This document shows, piece by piece, positions 16,889 to 25,991 of a stretch of DNA of 64,000 nucleotides (within the stretch, counting starts at the first letter, position 1; every line of letters starts with the position of its first letter). This DNA is from JANNMJ01 sp031397815 (GTDB taxonomy: Bacteria > Bacteroidota > Bacteroidia > Cytophagales > Hymenobacteraceae): assembly GCA_031397815.1 (NCBI GenBank), contig JANNMJ010000168.1:12281-76280 (forward strand), written 5' to 3'. Below the pieces are notes generated by a model. It was given only the letters and a program-made list of their open reading frames with translations, made no database searches and was not told the DNA's origin. The translations under genes and the position numbers were made by a program.

Positions 16889-17664
16889 AAATCTTGATGG
16901 CGCGTGAGCGGGCCGCTGAAGGTGCCTTCCAGCGTCCAGGACCAAGCGCCTTGGCCGAGCCGGATGGCATAGCCCATCTCCATATACAGCGTGGTGGGCG
17001 GGAGCGACTGACCGTAATAGCTTCCAATGGTGTAGGCATAGCCGTTTCCGCCGAAAATAAATTCGTCTAGTATGTCGTAACGAACCTTCGCGACGCGCAG
17101 AAAGCCGGTGTATGAAATGGCGCCCTCCAGCAGCGAAAGCTGCCCCTGCGCGAACTGCCGGTTGAATTTCGCGCCGAGGTAACTCGTCCTGACGCCACCG
17201 CTTCCAGCGCTGAAAATTCCCCACTCGTTCACGCTGAAAATCCGTGAGCTTTGGCCCGAGCCAATCCCTAACATCCCCGACATATAAAGCTTGTGCGCCG
17301 CCGAGAGCCACGTATAGGCGCCCACGCCAATATCGCCCTGCCGCTCCCGGACGCCGTAGGTCTGGGTATATAAATTCCGCCCAATCGCATTGCCACCGCC
17401 AGTGGCGGTCACGAACAGGTGGTTAATCGGCGAGTAAGCCACGTAGCCCTGTACCACCGGCCGCGTCAGCCGAAAGCCTTCTGCGTCTTTACTGATTAAG
17501 AACATCGGCAGAACGGCGGCTTGCATCTCCACTTTGCCGGGGGCTAAAATTGGGGTGGGCGGCACGTGCGGCACATAAACCCCGCAGCTCGTCGCGACGC
17601 TCAGCGCGAGGATGTACCCTAAACGGCGTAAGTTCTTTGGAAAATAGAAGAAGGACGCGTTCAT
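16807..17664 (-). CDS. Lipoprotein, unknown function (paralogue of 14403-15251)
   Basis: A 285-residue protein from the ATG at 17664; an earlier in-frame start at 17751 would put about 29 residues before the signal peptide. The lipobox is ATSC, followed by GVYVPHVPPTPILAPG. The body has GYVAYSPINHLFVTATGGG, DIGVGAYTWLSAAHKLYMSGMLGIG and MGYAIRLGQGAWSWTLEG, matching the paralogue segment by segment. It probably sits in the outer membrane or is periplasmic and anchored. Its 3' end overlaps the convergent DUF4260 gene by 82 bases. Confidence 0.75.
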   Translation of the reverse strand: MNASFFYFPKNLRRLGYILALSVATSCGVYVPHVPPTPILAPGKVEMQAAVLPMFLISKDAEGFRLTRPVVQGYVAYSPINHLFVTATGGGNAIGRNLYTQTYGVRERQGDIGVGAYTWLSAAHKLYMSGMLGIGSGQSSRIFSVNEWGIFSAGSGGVRTSYLGAKFNRQFAQGQLSLLEGAISYTGFLRVAKVRYDILDEFIFGGNGYAYTIGSYYGQSLPPTTLYMEMGYAIRLGQGAWSWTLEGTFSGPLTRHQDFYDKAELPYNTSLVAVGVVWRPGRVAR

Positions 17665-17754
17665 TTCAGTAGTGAAAGGGTCAGAAAAAGAAGAAAGAAT
17701 TGAACAGCCGTTGATTCCTGCACGGCATTTTGAGCCATCATAGATACGCAAAAA

Positions 17755-17798
17755 AACCGGCGCCTCCCGCTCCGCGAACGGAACCGAAGGCGCCGGTT
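17755..17798 (-). terminator. Terminator of rny
   Basis: AACCGGCGCC and GGCGCCGGTT form a perfect 10-bp stem. The A-run at 17750-17756 gives the U-tract on the minus-strand transcript. Confidence 0.85.
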
Positions 17799-17822
17799 AA
17801 GCGCGCTTTGCAGGAAGAGAAA

Positions 17823-19535
17823 TTACTTCGCGAACGCCACCGCCCGCGTTTCGCGGATGACGGTGATTTTAATCTGCCCCGGATACTGCATCTCCTTTTC
17901 AATCTTCTGCGAGATGTCGAACGAAAGCTGCTGCGCGCGGTCGTCGGTCACGTTCTCGGCATCGACGAGGATGCGTAGCTCGCGGCCCGCCTGAATGGCG
18001 TAGCACTGCTGCACGCCCTTGAAACCGGCGCCCAGTTGCTCCAGCTCGCGCAGGCGCTTGATGTAGCTCTCGGCCATTTCGCGCCGCGCACCGGGGCGCG
18101 AGCCGCTGATGGCGTCGCACGCCTGAATGATCGGCGAGATGAGGGCGGTCATCTCGATTTCATCGTGGTGGGCGCCGATGGCGTTGATGACGTCCGGGTG
18201 CTCTTTGTACTTCTTCGCCAGCTCCATGCCGATGATGGCGTGGGGCAGCTCCGGCTCCTCGGTGGTCACTTTGCCGATGTCGTGCAGCAGCCCGGCGCGC
18301 TTCGCGAGCTTCACGTTGAGGCCCAGCTCAGCGGCCATCGTGGCGCAAAGGTTTGCCACTTCGCGGCTGTGTTGCAGCAAGTTCTGGCCGTAAGACGACC
18401 GGAACCGCATCCGCCCGACCATCCGAATCAGCTCCGGATGCAGGCCTCCGATGTTGAGGTCGATGCACGTGCGCTCCCCAATCTCGGTGATTTCTTCGTC
18501 GATATTCTTCCGCGTTTTCGCCACAATCTCCTCGATGCGGGCCGGGTGAATCCGGCCGTCCTGCACGAGGCGATGGAGCGAAAGGCGCGCTATCTCGCGC
18601 CGGACAGGGTCGAAACCGGAGATGATGATGGCTTCCGGCGTATCGTCGACGATGAACTCAACGCCCGTCGCCGCTTCCAGCGCCCGGATGTTGCGGCCTT
18701 CGCGCCCGATGATTTTCCCCTTTACGTCATCCGACTCGATGTTGAACACCGACACGCAGTTCTCGATGGCGTGCTCGGCGGCGGTCCGCTGGATGGTCTC
18801 TACCACCACTTTACGGGCGTCTTTGGTGGCCGTGAGGCGCGCTTGGGCCAGCGTATCCTTCACGTAGCTGGTGGCCTTCATCTCGGCTTCCTGCCGAATG
18901 TTCTCCACAAGCTGCTCGCGGGCTTCGTCGGCGGTCAGCCCCGCGACGGTTTCGAGCTGAGCATTGATGCTGGCGCGCTCCTCGACGGTCGCGGCGATGG
19001 CGGCGTCCAATTCCGCCTGCTGCTCGTCGAGCTTGGCGAGCTGCTTCTCGTGGCGGGCTTGAAAATCAGCTTGTTGCTTGTCGGCGCGGGCCTGAAGGGT
19101 GATTTTCAGCTCATCGAGCTCGGTCTCGCGGCGGGTAGCGGCTTCGAGCTGCCGGGTAGTCTGTTCGAGCTGCTTCGCCACGAGCTGCTCCTGCTGCCGA
19201 ATCTTCTCCTCCGCCTGAACAACCCCCGCTTTCCGGCCCTTGATGTCTTCGTCGAACTCCGCCTTCATCCGCAGGTATTTCTCCTTGCTGGCTTGCTGGC
19301 GCTCGGTAATCTGCTGGTCGGCGCGGGCGATTTTGTCCTGCGCCTGCTGTTCGGCCTGCGTGGCGGTGGTGGTGGCGCGGGTTTCGGCGTCCGCCAAAAT
19401 CTGTTGCGCCCGCTGACGCGCCTGACCTTCGAGGTCGGCGACGGCGCTTTGGGCGCGGGCGCGACCGATGAAAAAGCCTGCCGCCAGCGCCACAAGCGCC
19501 ACCAGCAGACTGGTAATCAGAGTTATACTGTCCAT
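17823..19535 (-). CDS. rny: Ribonuclease Y
   Basis: A 570-residue endoribonuclease that starts mRNA decay at the membrane. Order: one N-terminal membrane span (ITLITSLLVALVALAAGFFIG), a long charged coiled coil (about residues 30-250), a KH RNA-binding domain (GKIIGREGRNIRALEAATG) and an HD metal-dependent hydrolase domain (LLQHSREVANLCATMAAELG, AGLLHDIGK, DEIEMTAL). The coiled coil is rich in Ala/Gln. It is somewhat longer than the usual ~520 residues because of this coil. It lies downstream of zapA on the same strand, a common order in Bacteroidota. Confidence 0.95.
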   Translation of the reverse strand: MDSITLITSLLVALVALAAGFFIGRARAQSAVADLEGQARQRAQQILADAETRATTTATQAEQQAQDKIARADQQITERQQASKEKYLRMKAEFDEDIKGRKAGVVQAEEKIRQQEQLVAKQLEQTTRQLEAATRRETELDELKITLQARADKQQADFQARHEKQLAKLDEQQAELDAAIAATVEERASINAQLETVAGLTADEAREQLVENIRQEAEMKATSYVKDTLAQARLTATKDARKVVVETIQRTAAEHAIENCVSVFNIESDDVKGKIIGREGRNIRALEAATGVEFIVDDTPEAIIISGFDPVRREIARLSLHRLVQDGRIHPARIEEIVAKTRKNIDEEITEIGERTCIDLNIGGLHPELIRMVGRMRFRSSYGQNLLQHSREVANLCATMAAELGLNVKLAKRAGLLHDIGKVTTEEPELPHAIIGMELAKKYKEHPDVINAIGAHHDEIEMTALISPIIQACDAISGSRPGARREMAESYIKRLRELEQLGAGFKGVQQCYAIQAGRELRILVDAENVTDDRAQQLSFDISQKIEKEMQYPGQIKITVIRETRAVAFAK

Positions 19536-19635
19536 AGAGGAGCTATCTTCTGGACCGTGCCCAGTTGGCGACGGTCAGTGAACGGGTAGGAAGACAGCAG
19601 CGGGGGTCAGCCGCGCGCGGACGGAATGACCAAAC

Positions 19636-20058
19636 TCAGGAACCGGGTAACGATAACGACGACGCTGATGCTGACGATTTTCCTCCTCCGCTACTTCCTC
19701 CTCCTACTCCTCCGCCACCTCCTCCGCCACCTCCTCCGGTGCCAAGGCCGCTACCCGACGTAGGCCCCGTAGAGGCCGTCAGGAGCAGGTCGTGCAAGTG
19801 TTCGAGGCGCTGGTGCATCCCCGAGTCGGCGGCTCCCACGCGCTCTTCCGCCAACAGGCGCTCCACGACGGATTCGAGCGCAATCATCGACAGCAGATAC
19901 TGCTGGTCGGAGAGGCCGTATTCATCGCGAAACTGTTTGATTCGCTCGTTGAGCAACCGCCCCGCCGTCCGAAACCGCGCTTCTTCCCCTGCATTCACCT
20001 GCATCGGGAAATCGCGGTCCGCGACTTTGATATTGATCTTGATGAGCGAGTCGGCCAT
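19636..20058 (-). CDS. zapA: Cell-division protein ZapA
   Basis: A 140-residue protein from the ATG at 20058. ZapA crosslinks FtsZ filaments at the division ring. The first ~100 residues show the family pattern (LIKINIKVADRDFPMQVNAGEEARFRTAGRLLNERI, split here only for description) with the helical dimerisation part following (QYLLSMIALESVVERLL). The last ~45 residues are a low-complexity Gly/Ser tail with about ten consecutive glycines. That tail is not part of the ZapA fold and is encoded by GGN repeats prone to slippage. Upstream is a small coiled-coil gene, downstream rny. Confidence 0.88.
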   Translation of the reverse strand: MADSLIKINIKVADRDFPMQVNAGEEARFRTAGRLLNERIKQFRDEYGLSDQQYLLSMIALESVVERLLAEERVGAADSGMHQRLEHLHDLLLTASTGPTSGSGLGTGGGGGGGGGGVGGGSSGGGKSSASASSLSLPGS

Positions 20059-20182
20059 CGAGCGGTAATGAGCTGGAGTAAGCGGGCAGCCGGGCTGCGA
20101 AAATTCGGCGAATGAGGGAAGACGAGGCAAGTGGTGCATTCCGAGCCTTCCCGGGGGAAGCCGACGCACCGAGCGTTATGCG

Positions 20183-20470
20183 TTAATCCTTGAGGTAAGC
20201 GATGCAACGCTCGATCTCGCGGAGATAGTCGTTGATTCTGAGTTTCAATTCCGTCGCGGCGGCAGGGTCCGCTGCGATACTGCCAGCAATTTTAGTGATA
20301 TTCTCCTGATTCTGAAAATTATCCAATCGATCTTCCCGTTCAGCCAATCGGTCTTCGAGCTCGCGCACCCGCGTCTGCGCCACTCCGAGCTGGGCGCGCA
20401 GAGCGGCATGTTCCGCCAACAGCACGCTTACGCGCTGAGTAATGACATCGAGCAACGGACCGGTTTCCAC
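20183..20470 (-). CDS. Small coiled-coil protein upstream of zapA
   Basis: A 95-residue protein if the GTG at 20470 is used; a TTG at 20503 would add eleven residues (MSFCDLFRSFS). It has heptad-rich helices (VLLAEHAALRAQLGVAQTRVRELEDRLAERE) ending in LRINDYLREIERCIAYLKD. A similar short coiled-coil protein commonly precedes zapA in Bacteroidota, so it may be a ZapB-like partner at the division site. That role is inferred from position only. Confidence 0.7.
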   Translation of the reverse strand: METGPLLDVITQRVSVLLAEHAALRAQLGVAQTRVRELEDRLAEREDRLDNFQNQENITKIAGSIAADPAAATELKLRINDYLREIERCIAYLKD

Positions 20471-20597
20471 TGAAAACGAACGGAATAAGTCGCAAAAGGA
20501 CAACTTTCAGCCTACGAGCTTCTCGCTGGGTTGCTGAACTGGTGCGAATTTCGGGAAAAATACCCGTAATACGGTTAACTCGTCTCAAGATAGCGCC

Positions 20598-21395
20598 ATG
20601 GACCCCATAACCTCCGCTCAAAATCCGCGTGTCAAGCGGCTGCTGCGCCTCCAACAGAAGGCCGCCGACCGCCGTGAGGAGAACCTGACGCTCGTGGAAG
20701 GGCTGCGCGAGCTGACCATTGCCGCGCAGGCGGGCATCGAGATTGTCGAGCTTTACCACTGTCCGGCGCTCCCGAACGCGGCCTCCGCCACCGAGCTGGC
20801 CGCCCTCCGCGTGCCGCCCTCGCGGACGTGGGAGCTGGCCGCCATTGCCTTCGAGCGCATCGCGTACCGCGACGGCTCCGACGGCGTCATCGCGCTCGTC
20901 CGTCCGCCCACCCGCACCCTTGCTGACCTGCGGCTGCCCGCTAACCCGCTCCTCCTCATCGCCGAGGCCGTGGAAAAGCCCGGCAACCTCGGCGCGCTCC
21001 TCCGCACGGCCGATGCCGCCGCCGTCGATGCCGTGGTAGTGCTGGACCCGCGCGCTGACGTCTGGAGCCCGAACGTGATTCGGGCGTCCATCGGGTGCGC
21101 TTTCACGCGGCCGTTGGTGGCGTGCGGCCGCAATGAAGGCTTCGAGTGGCTGAAAACCCACGGCATCCGCACGTTCGCCGCCGCGCTCACCCCCCAAGCC
21201 CGCCCTTACACCGCCGCCGATTTCCGTGGCCCCACCGCGCTCCTGCTCGGCACCGAAGCCGATGGCCTGACGCCGCAAACTCTCGCCCGCGCCGACGAAA
21301 CCATCATCATTCCAATGCGCGGCCTCATCGATTCGCTCAACGTGAGCGTCGCGGCGGCTGTGCTCACGTTTGAGGCGGTGCGGCAGCGGGGCTGA
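20598..21395 (+). CDS. SpoU/TrmH-family RNA 2'-O-methyltransferase
   Basis: A 265-residue SAM-dependent methylase of tRNA or rRNA ribose. Start ATG 20598. An N-terminal substrate-binding domain (SAQNPRVKRLLRLQQ, LVEGLRELTIA) precedes the SPOUT trefoil-knot domain with all three motifs: VEKPGNLGALLRTADAA, LLGTEADGL and IPMRGLIDSLNVSVAAAV. The exact nucleotide modified cannot be told. Its 3' end overlaps the convergent glycosylase gene by 32 bases. Confidence 0.9.
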   Translation: MDPITSAQNPRVKRLLRLQQKAADRREENLTLVEGLRELTIAAQAGIEIVELYHCPALPNAASATELAALRVPPSRTWELAAIAFERIAYRDGSDGVIALVRPPTRTLADLRLPANPLLLIAEAVEKPGNLGALLRTADAAAVDAVVVLDPRADVWSPNVIRASIGCAFTRPLVACGRNEGFEWLKTHGIRTFAAALTPQARPYTAADFRGPTALLLGTEADGLTPQTLARADETIIIPMRGLIDSLNVSVAAAVLTFEAVRQRG

Positions 21396-22155
21396 CTCGT
21401 GCTAGCCCAGTCTGGCACGACGCCAGCACCGGGCACCGCCCACACGCCGGATGCTGGAAAAAGCAGCATTTCTGCCCGTGAAACATCAGCGCTTCGTGGT
21501 GGTCGTACACGGCTTGCGCGTCCCAGTCGGGCGGCAGCAGCGCGGCCAGCTCCGCGTGCGCTTTCCCTTCGCCCACTTTCGGTCCAATCAGCCCCACGCG
21601 CTGCGCCACCCGATGATGGTGACTATCGACGGGCATCGCGGCGATGCGTAAGTCGCTGAACAGCAACGTAGCGGCGCTCGTCTTCGGCCCCACGCCGGGG
21701 ATCGTCTCCAGCCACGCGCGGGCTTCGGGAATCGGTATATCGGCCAGAAAATCGAGGGCGCACGGCGGGCGGTTTTCGTCGCCGCACCGGCGGCTGATTT
21801 CGTGCAGCACCGCCTGAATGCGCGGCGCTTTCTGCTCCGGCCACGTGCAGGGGCTGATGAGCGCTTCCACGGTGCCCACGGGCGCATCGCGCACGTCGGC
21901 CCAAGTCGGCAGGGCCGCCCGAAGCTGCTGGTACGCCCGGTGCGATTCCGCATTGCGCGTTCGGTGGCTCAGCAGCGCGCTAATCAGCTCAGAGAGTGGG
22001 TCTTTCGTGCTGAAAAACCGGAAGGGCGCGCCGTATTCCGCCCCCAAGCGGGCGTGTAGCCAAAGGGCCATCGCGCGTTTCTCGGCGGTGGTGGCGGTGG
22101 GGGAGAGGGGCGCCGGAGCAGGCAGCAGCGCAAGCGCAGGTTGAGCATCGGGCAT
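21364..22155 (-). CDS. Endonuclease III-like DNA glycosylase with FeS cluster
   Basis: About 263 residues from the ATG at 22155; a TTG at 22203 would add 16. It belongs to the HhH-GPD family, which removes damaged bases. Visible: ALLSHRTRNAESHRAYQQL, helix-hairpin-helix IPGVGPKTSAATLLF with the catalytic lysine, then PVDSHHHRVAQRVGLI with the catalytic aspartate. The C-terminal 4Fe-4S loop has spacing C-X6-C-X2-C-X5-C in KCCFFQHPACGRCPVLASC. An N-terminal Ala/Pro extension of ~25 residues is not part of the fold. It diverges from canonical Nth, so it may be a paralogue with another substrate range. Confidence 0.9.
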   Translation of the reverse strand: MPDAQPALALLPAPAPLSPTATTAEKRAMALWLHARLGAEYGAPFRFFSTKDPLSELISALLSHRTRNAESHRAYQQLRAALPTWADVRDAPVGTVEALISPCTWPEQKAPRIQAVLHEISRRCGDENRPPCALDFLADIPIPEARAWLETIPGVGPKTSAATLLFSDLRIAAMPVDSHHHRVAQRVGLIGPKVGEGKAHAELAALLPPDWDAQAVYDHHEALMFHGQKCCFFQHPACGRCPVLASCQTGLARVSPAAAPPQT

Positions 22156-22280
22156 TTCCCCAAAACGCCGAACGAGCGCCCGGGTTTTCCCGTCGGGGCA
22201 CAACCTGCGGCCCTAGTTGGCCGTTTGGGCGCATTCGTCTTTGAGTACCTGCAAACCCCTTTCTTTCACTTCCTGATCTT

Positions 22281-23132
22281 ATGCCCCAGCCATTCCCAAT
22301 CCTCGCCAGCATGTTAGGTACCGCCTTGTTGCTGAATCTGTTACCGGCGTTGCCTACCCGCGCGCAAGCGTCAGACACGCCGCCCTCGCCGTACCACACG
22401 TCATGGAAAGTGGATGCGCCGGTGACCGTCGCCGGAACGGCCTTGTCGTATTGGGGCCTCACCATTCTCAACAATAAAAAAGGCCTCACCGAAGCGCAGG
22501 CGCTGGCGCTCCAGAAGTCAGATGTGCCGAGTTTCGACCGTTTCGCCGCCGGTAACTACAATCAATCGGCGAATCAGACGTCCAACTACCCGTTTTACCT
22601 ATCGTTCGGGCTAGCGCCCGTTCTGATTGCGATTGACCCCGCGATGCGCGGGCATCGCGGGCAAGCGGCGTTGCTGTATTTCGAGACGATGTCGGTCGTG
22701 GGCGCGGCGTTCACCCAAACCGCCGGACGCACCTTCCGCAACCGCCCGCTCACGTACGGCGCCGACGTGCCCATCCGCGAAAAGACGCGTCGCAACACCG
22801 AGAACTCGTTTTTCGCGGGCCACACGGCTTCCGCTTCGGCCGCAGCGTTCTGCTTCGCGAAGCTTTACAATGACTACCATCCCGATTCCCGCGCCCGGCC
22901 GTGGGTGTGGGCCGGAGCGGCCGCGATCCCCGCCGCCGTGGGCTATTACCGCCTGGAAGCGGGCAAGCACTTCCTCAGCGATAACCTGATTGGTTACGCC
23001 GTCGGGGCCATCATCGGCGTTGGGGTGCCGCAGCTTCACAAGGTGGCCGCGCAGCACAACATCGGGCTGCATCCGGCGGCTTTCCCCAACGGGGCGGCGG
23101 GCGTGGCGCTCACGTGGAAACCGCGCTCGTAG
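22281..23132 (+). CDS. PAP2-superfamily membrane phosphatase
   Basis: A 283-residue protein with signal peptide (LLLNLLPALPTRAQA). The three phosphatase motifs are present: RTFRNRPLTYG, SFFAGHTASASA and YYRLEAGKHFLSDNLIGYA, whose Arg and two His residues carry out phosphate transfer. Hydrophobic helices lie between the motifs. Such enzymes act on lipid or undecaprenyl phosphates on the outer face of the inner membrane, or on outer-membrane lipid A. The substrate is unknown. Confidence 0.88.
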   Translation: MPQPFPILASMLGTALLLNLLPALPTRAQASDTPPSPYHTSWKVDAPVTVAGTALSYWGLTILNNKKGLTEAQALALQKSDVPSFDRFAAGNYNQSANQTSNYPFYLSFGLAPVLIAIDPAMRGHRGQAALLYFETMSVVGAAFTQTAGRTFRNRPLTYGADVPIREKTRRNTENSFFAGHTASASAAAFCFAKLYNDYHPDSRARPWVWAGAAAIPAAVGYYRLEAGKHFLSDNLIGYAVGAIIGVGVPQLHKVAAQHNIGLHPAAFPNGAAGVALTWKPRS

Positions 23133-23151
23133 CGCCGCCGCACGGGCCGGT

Positions 23152-23850
23152 TTACTGCGCTACGGCCGGCGCCGGATTGCTCGGGGTTTCTTTCTTGAAG
23201 ATGTAGCCGCCGAACTTAGCGCCCCACACCTGCACGCCCTTCTCATCGAACCCACGATCCCAGGAGATGAGCTGTTTTGGGGTGATGGTGACGTCGGTTT
23301 GGGCGTATTTGGCGCCGCGCAGGCTGCTCAGGCAGTCTTGCCCGACGGTGGCGCCCCGGAACTCCTTCTTGCCGCTCTTGCGCATCACCACGCTGCACCC
23401 TTGCCGCGCAAGCAGCGAGTCGGGGGTCAGCCCAGCCAGTGGCTTTTCCTGTTTCCATTGGCCCGTGAAGCGCAGCGGGGTGGCCAGCTCGTACACCACG
23501 CTCTCGATCTTGCCGTCTTCCTTGCGCGCCCGCAGGTGGTACACGCGCTGCCGGTAGGGCCGCTGCTGCGCCGTGGCGGTGGCCTGCTCGACGTACAGAT
23601 AGATGCCCTCGCTCTCGGGGCGCTCTTTCCAGATCCGGACGATGTGGAGCCGGATGTCGAAGTACTCTTTGTCGTTGGCGGCCTGCTCGGCCGAGTGGTA
23701 ATTGCCTTCCATCATCTTGGCCAGCTGCCGGATGAGGCGCTCTTTCCCGAACGAGGTATTGACTGCGGAAGCCGATTGAGCTTCTGCCGTCAGGGGGCGC
23801 AGCGCGAGCAAAGTCAACGCGCAGAAGGGTAGGAGTAAGCGATTCAGCAT
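23152..23850 (-). CDS. CpeT/CpcT-domain secreted protein
   Basis: A 232-residue protein from the ATG at 23850 with a signal peptide ending in LRPLTAEAQ. The body matches the CpeT fold: MMEGNYHSAEQAANDKEYFDI, YLYVEQATA, PYRQRVYHLRA, RGAKYAQTDV and SWDRGFDEKGVQVWGAKFGGY. In cyanobacteria CpeT attaches bilins to phycobiliproteins. No pigment genes are present here and this copy is exported, so a periplasmic or outer-membrane role different from bilin lyase is likely. It is convergent with the PAP2 gene. Confidence 0.85.
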   Translation of the reverse strand: MLNRLLLPFCALTLLALRPLTAEAQSASAVNTSFGKERLIRQLAKMMEGNYHSAEQAANDKEYFDIRLHIVRIWKERPESEGIYLYVEQATATAQQRPYRQRVYHLRARKEDGKIESVVYELATPLRFTGQWKQEKPLAGLTPDSLLARQGCSVVMRKSGKKEFRGATVGQDCLSSLRGAKYAQTDVTITPKQLISWDRGFDEKGVQVWGAKFGGYIFKKETPSNPAPAVAQ

Positions 23851-23930
23851 AGAGTTTTGAAGGAAGTGAAGAGAAAATGAGCGATTACGGTGCGCTAAAT
23901 GTAACCGCCGCCGGGGTTGAGTAACGCAAA

Positions 23931-23971
23931 AATGCCGTTCAAATGCCGAAAAGCGGCAAATGAACGGCATT
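23931..23971 (-). terminator. Terminator of typA
   Basis: AATGCCGTTCA and TGAACGGCATT pair perfectly and enclose a second hairpin (TGCCGAAAAGCGGCA). On the minus strand a T-run follows the outer stem. It lies 40 bases past the typA stop. Confidence 0.85.
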
Positions 23972-24010
23972 CTTCTATGGTAGTCAGCTCGGCGTCAGGC
24001 GCCGGGAAGC

Positions 24011-25828
24011 CTATTCCTCGCGACCGCCCAAGCGCTTGCGCTCGTTCTCGTCGAGGTAAATCTTACGCATCCGCACGGCTTTCGGGGTCACTTCCAGATA
24101 TTCGTCCTTCTGGATGTACTCCATCGCTTCTTCGAGCGAAAACTGGCGTTTCGGCGCAATTTTCACGTTCTCGTCGTTGCCCGAAGCACGCATGTTCGTG
24201 AGCTTCTTGCCTTTCTGGATGTTGATGGTCAGGTCGGAAGGGCGGGTGTGCTCGCCGATTACCTGCCCGCCGTACACTTCCTCGCCCGGATCGACGAAGA
24301 ACGTGCCGCGATCCTGCATCTTGTCGATGGTGTAAGCCGTGCCGGGGCCAGCTTCCATCGAAATCAGCGAACCGGAAATCCGGCCCGGAATCACGCCTTT
24401 GTACTCCTCGTAGCGCACGAACCGGTGGTTCATGATGGCCTCACCGGCCGTCGAGGTCAGCACGTTGTTACGCAGACCAATCAGCCCGCGCGAAGGGATG
24501 TTGAATTCGAGATGTTGCAGGTCGCCTTTCGGCTCCATAATCGTCATCTCGCCTTTCCGCATCGAAACCAGCTCGATGACTTTACCCGCCGACTCTTCCG
24601 GCACATCGACCACCAAATGCTCGATAGGCTCCATCCGTTGGCCGTTCTCATCTTCCTGGAAGATGACCTGCGGCTGACCGACTTGCAGCTCGTAGCCCTC
24701 GCGGCGCATCGTCTCGATCAGTACCGACAAGTGCAGGATGCCCCGGCCAAATACCACGAACTGGTCCTCACGACCGGTTTCCTCGACGCGCAACGCCAAG
24801 TTCTTCTCGGTTTCCTTGAAGAGACGGTCGCGCAGGTGGCGGCTGGTGACGAATTTACCCTCTTTCCCGAAGAACGGCGAGTTATTGATCGTGAACAGCA
24901 TGTTCATCGTCGGCTCGTCAATCGAGATGCGCGGTAGCGGCTCCGGATTCTCGAAATCGGCGAGCGTATCGCCAATCTCGAAGCCTTCGATGCCCGTAAC
25001 GGCGCAGATATCACCCGCGCTGACGCTCTCTACTCTCACGCGGCCCAAGCCTTCGAAGACTTGCAGCTCCTTGATTTTCACCTTCTTGATGGTGCCGTCG
25101 CGCTTGCAAAGGCTCATATTGGCGCCTTCACGGATGACGCCGCGCGCCACCCGACCAATAGCAATCCGACCGACGAACGACGAGTAGTCGAGCGACGTCA
25201 CCTGCAATTGCGGCGTGCCTTCGACGAACGGCGACGGCGGAATAACATCCACCACGGCCTCGAACAGGGCGATGATGTTATCGGTCTTCTGCTGCCAATC
25301 GCGCGACATCCAGCCCTGCTTCGACGACCCGTAAAGGGTCACGAAATCGAGCTGATCTTCAGTCGCGTCAAGGTTGAACATCAAATCGAACACCTGCTCG
25401 TGGACTTCGTCCGGCCGGCAGTTCTCTTTATCGACTTTGTTCACCACCACAATCGGCTTCAAGCCGAGCTGGATGGCTTTGCTGAGCACGAAGCGCGTCT
25501 GCGGCATCGGGCCTTCAAAGGCGTCGACGAGCAGAAGCACGCCGTCGGCCATTTTCAGCACCCGCTCCACCTCACCACCGAAGTCGGCGTGACCAGGAGT
25601 GTCGATGATGTTGATTTTTACGTCTTTGTAACGAACCGAAACGTTCTTCGAGACGATAGTGATACCGCGCTCACGCTCCAAGTCGTTGTTGTCGAGGATC
25701 AGATCGTCGAAGTGCTGGTGCGCATCGAAAATCTTCGACGCGTGGATGATTTTATCGACCAGCGTGGTTTTGCCGTGGTCGACGTGGGCGATAATGGCGA
25801 TGTTGCGAATGCTGCCGGGGCGCTGCAT
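24011..25828 (-). CDS. typA: Ribosome-associated GTPase TypA/BipA
   Basis: A 605-residue translational GTPase that helps 50S assembly under stress and cold. The ATG at 25828 gives MQRPGSIRNIAIIAHVDHGKTT; an upstream start at 25873 would add 15 residues and lies over the promoter. G1 AHVDHGKTT, G2 RGITI, G3 DTPGHADFGG, G4 NKVDK are all present, followed by the EF-G-like domains and the TypA-specific C-terminus (GEVYGGQVIGEHTRPSDL). A TACCTTTG promoter lies upstream. Confidence 0.96.
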   Translation of the reverse strand: MQRPGSIRNIAIIAHVDHGKTTLVDKIIHASKIFDAHQHFDDLILDNNDLERERGITIVSKNVSVRYKDVKINIIDTPGHADFGGEVERVLKMADGVLLLVDAFEGPMPQTRFVLSKAIQLGLKPIVVVNKVDKENCRPDEVHEQVFDLMFNLDATEDQLDFVTLYGSSKQGWMSRDWQQKTDNIIALFEAVVDVIPPSPFVEGTPQLQVTSLDYSSFVGRIAIGRVARGVIREGANMSLCKRDGTIKKVKIKELQVFEGLGRVRVESVSAGDICAVTGIEGFEIGDTLADFENPEPLPRISIDEPTMNMLFTINNSPFFGKEGKFVTSRHLRDRLFKETEKNLALRVEETGREDQFVVFGRGILHLSVLIETMRREGYELQVGQPQVIFQEDENGQRMEPIEHLVVDVPEESAGKVIELVSMRKGEMTIMEPKGDLQHLEFNIPSRGLIGLRNNVLTSTAGEAIMNHRFVRYEEYKGVIPGRISGSLISMEAGPGTAYTIDKMQDRGTFFVDPGEEVYGGQVIGEHTRPSDLTINIQKGKKLTNMRASGNDENVKIAPKRQFSLEEAMEYIQKDEYLEVTPKAVRMRKIYLDENERKRLGGREE

Positions 25829-25870
25829 CAGAGGGGAGCTAAAACTGAGTACGTTCTGATTTTCAGGCCG

Positions 25871-25878
25871 CAAAGGTA
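25871..25878 (-). promoter_or_regulatory. Promoter of typA
   Basis: Minus-strand TACCTTTG, a full match to TAnnTTTG, 43 bases before the ATG at 25828. The -33 element is weak. Confidence 0.55.
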
Positions 25879-25991
25879 CGGTTTTCGTGCCGGGCAGCCT
25901 AACTCGGCGGCAACACTGCTGTAAGGAATCGCGTTCGGCAACGTCTGATACTGTGCGGAAAGCCTCCGTTTACCATCCGTTTCTCCTACCC

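Noticed and set aside
18036..19589. 517-codon frame antisense to rny
   Set aside because: Shadow of the rny coiled coil and HD domain.
19536..19635. 6S RNA between rny and zapA
   Set aside because: The 100-base gap is too short and no matching fold was seen.
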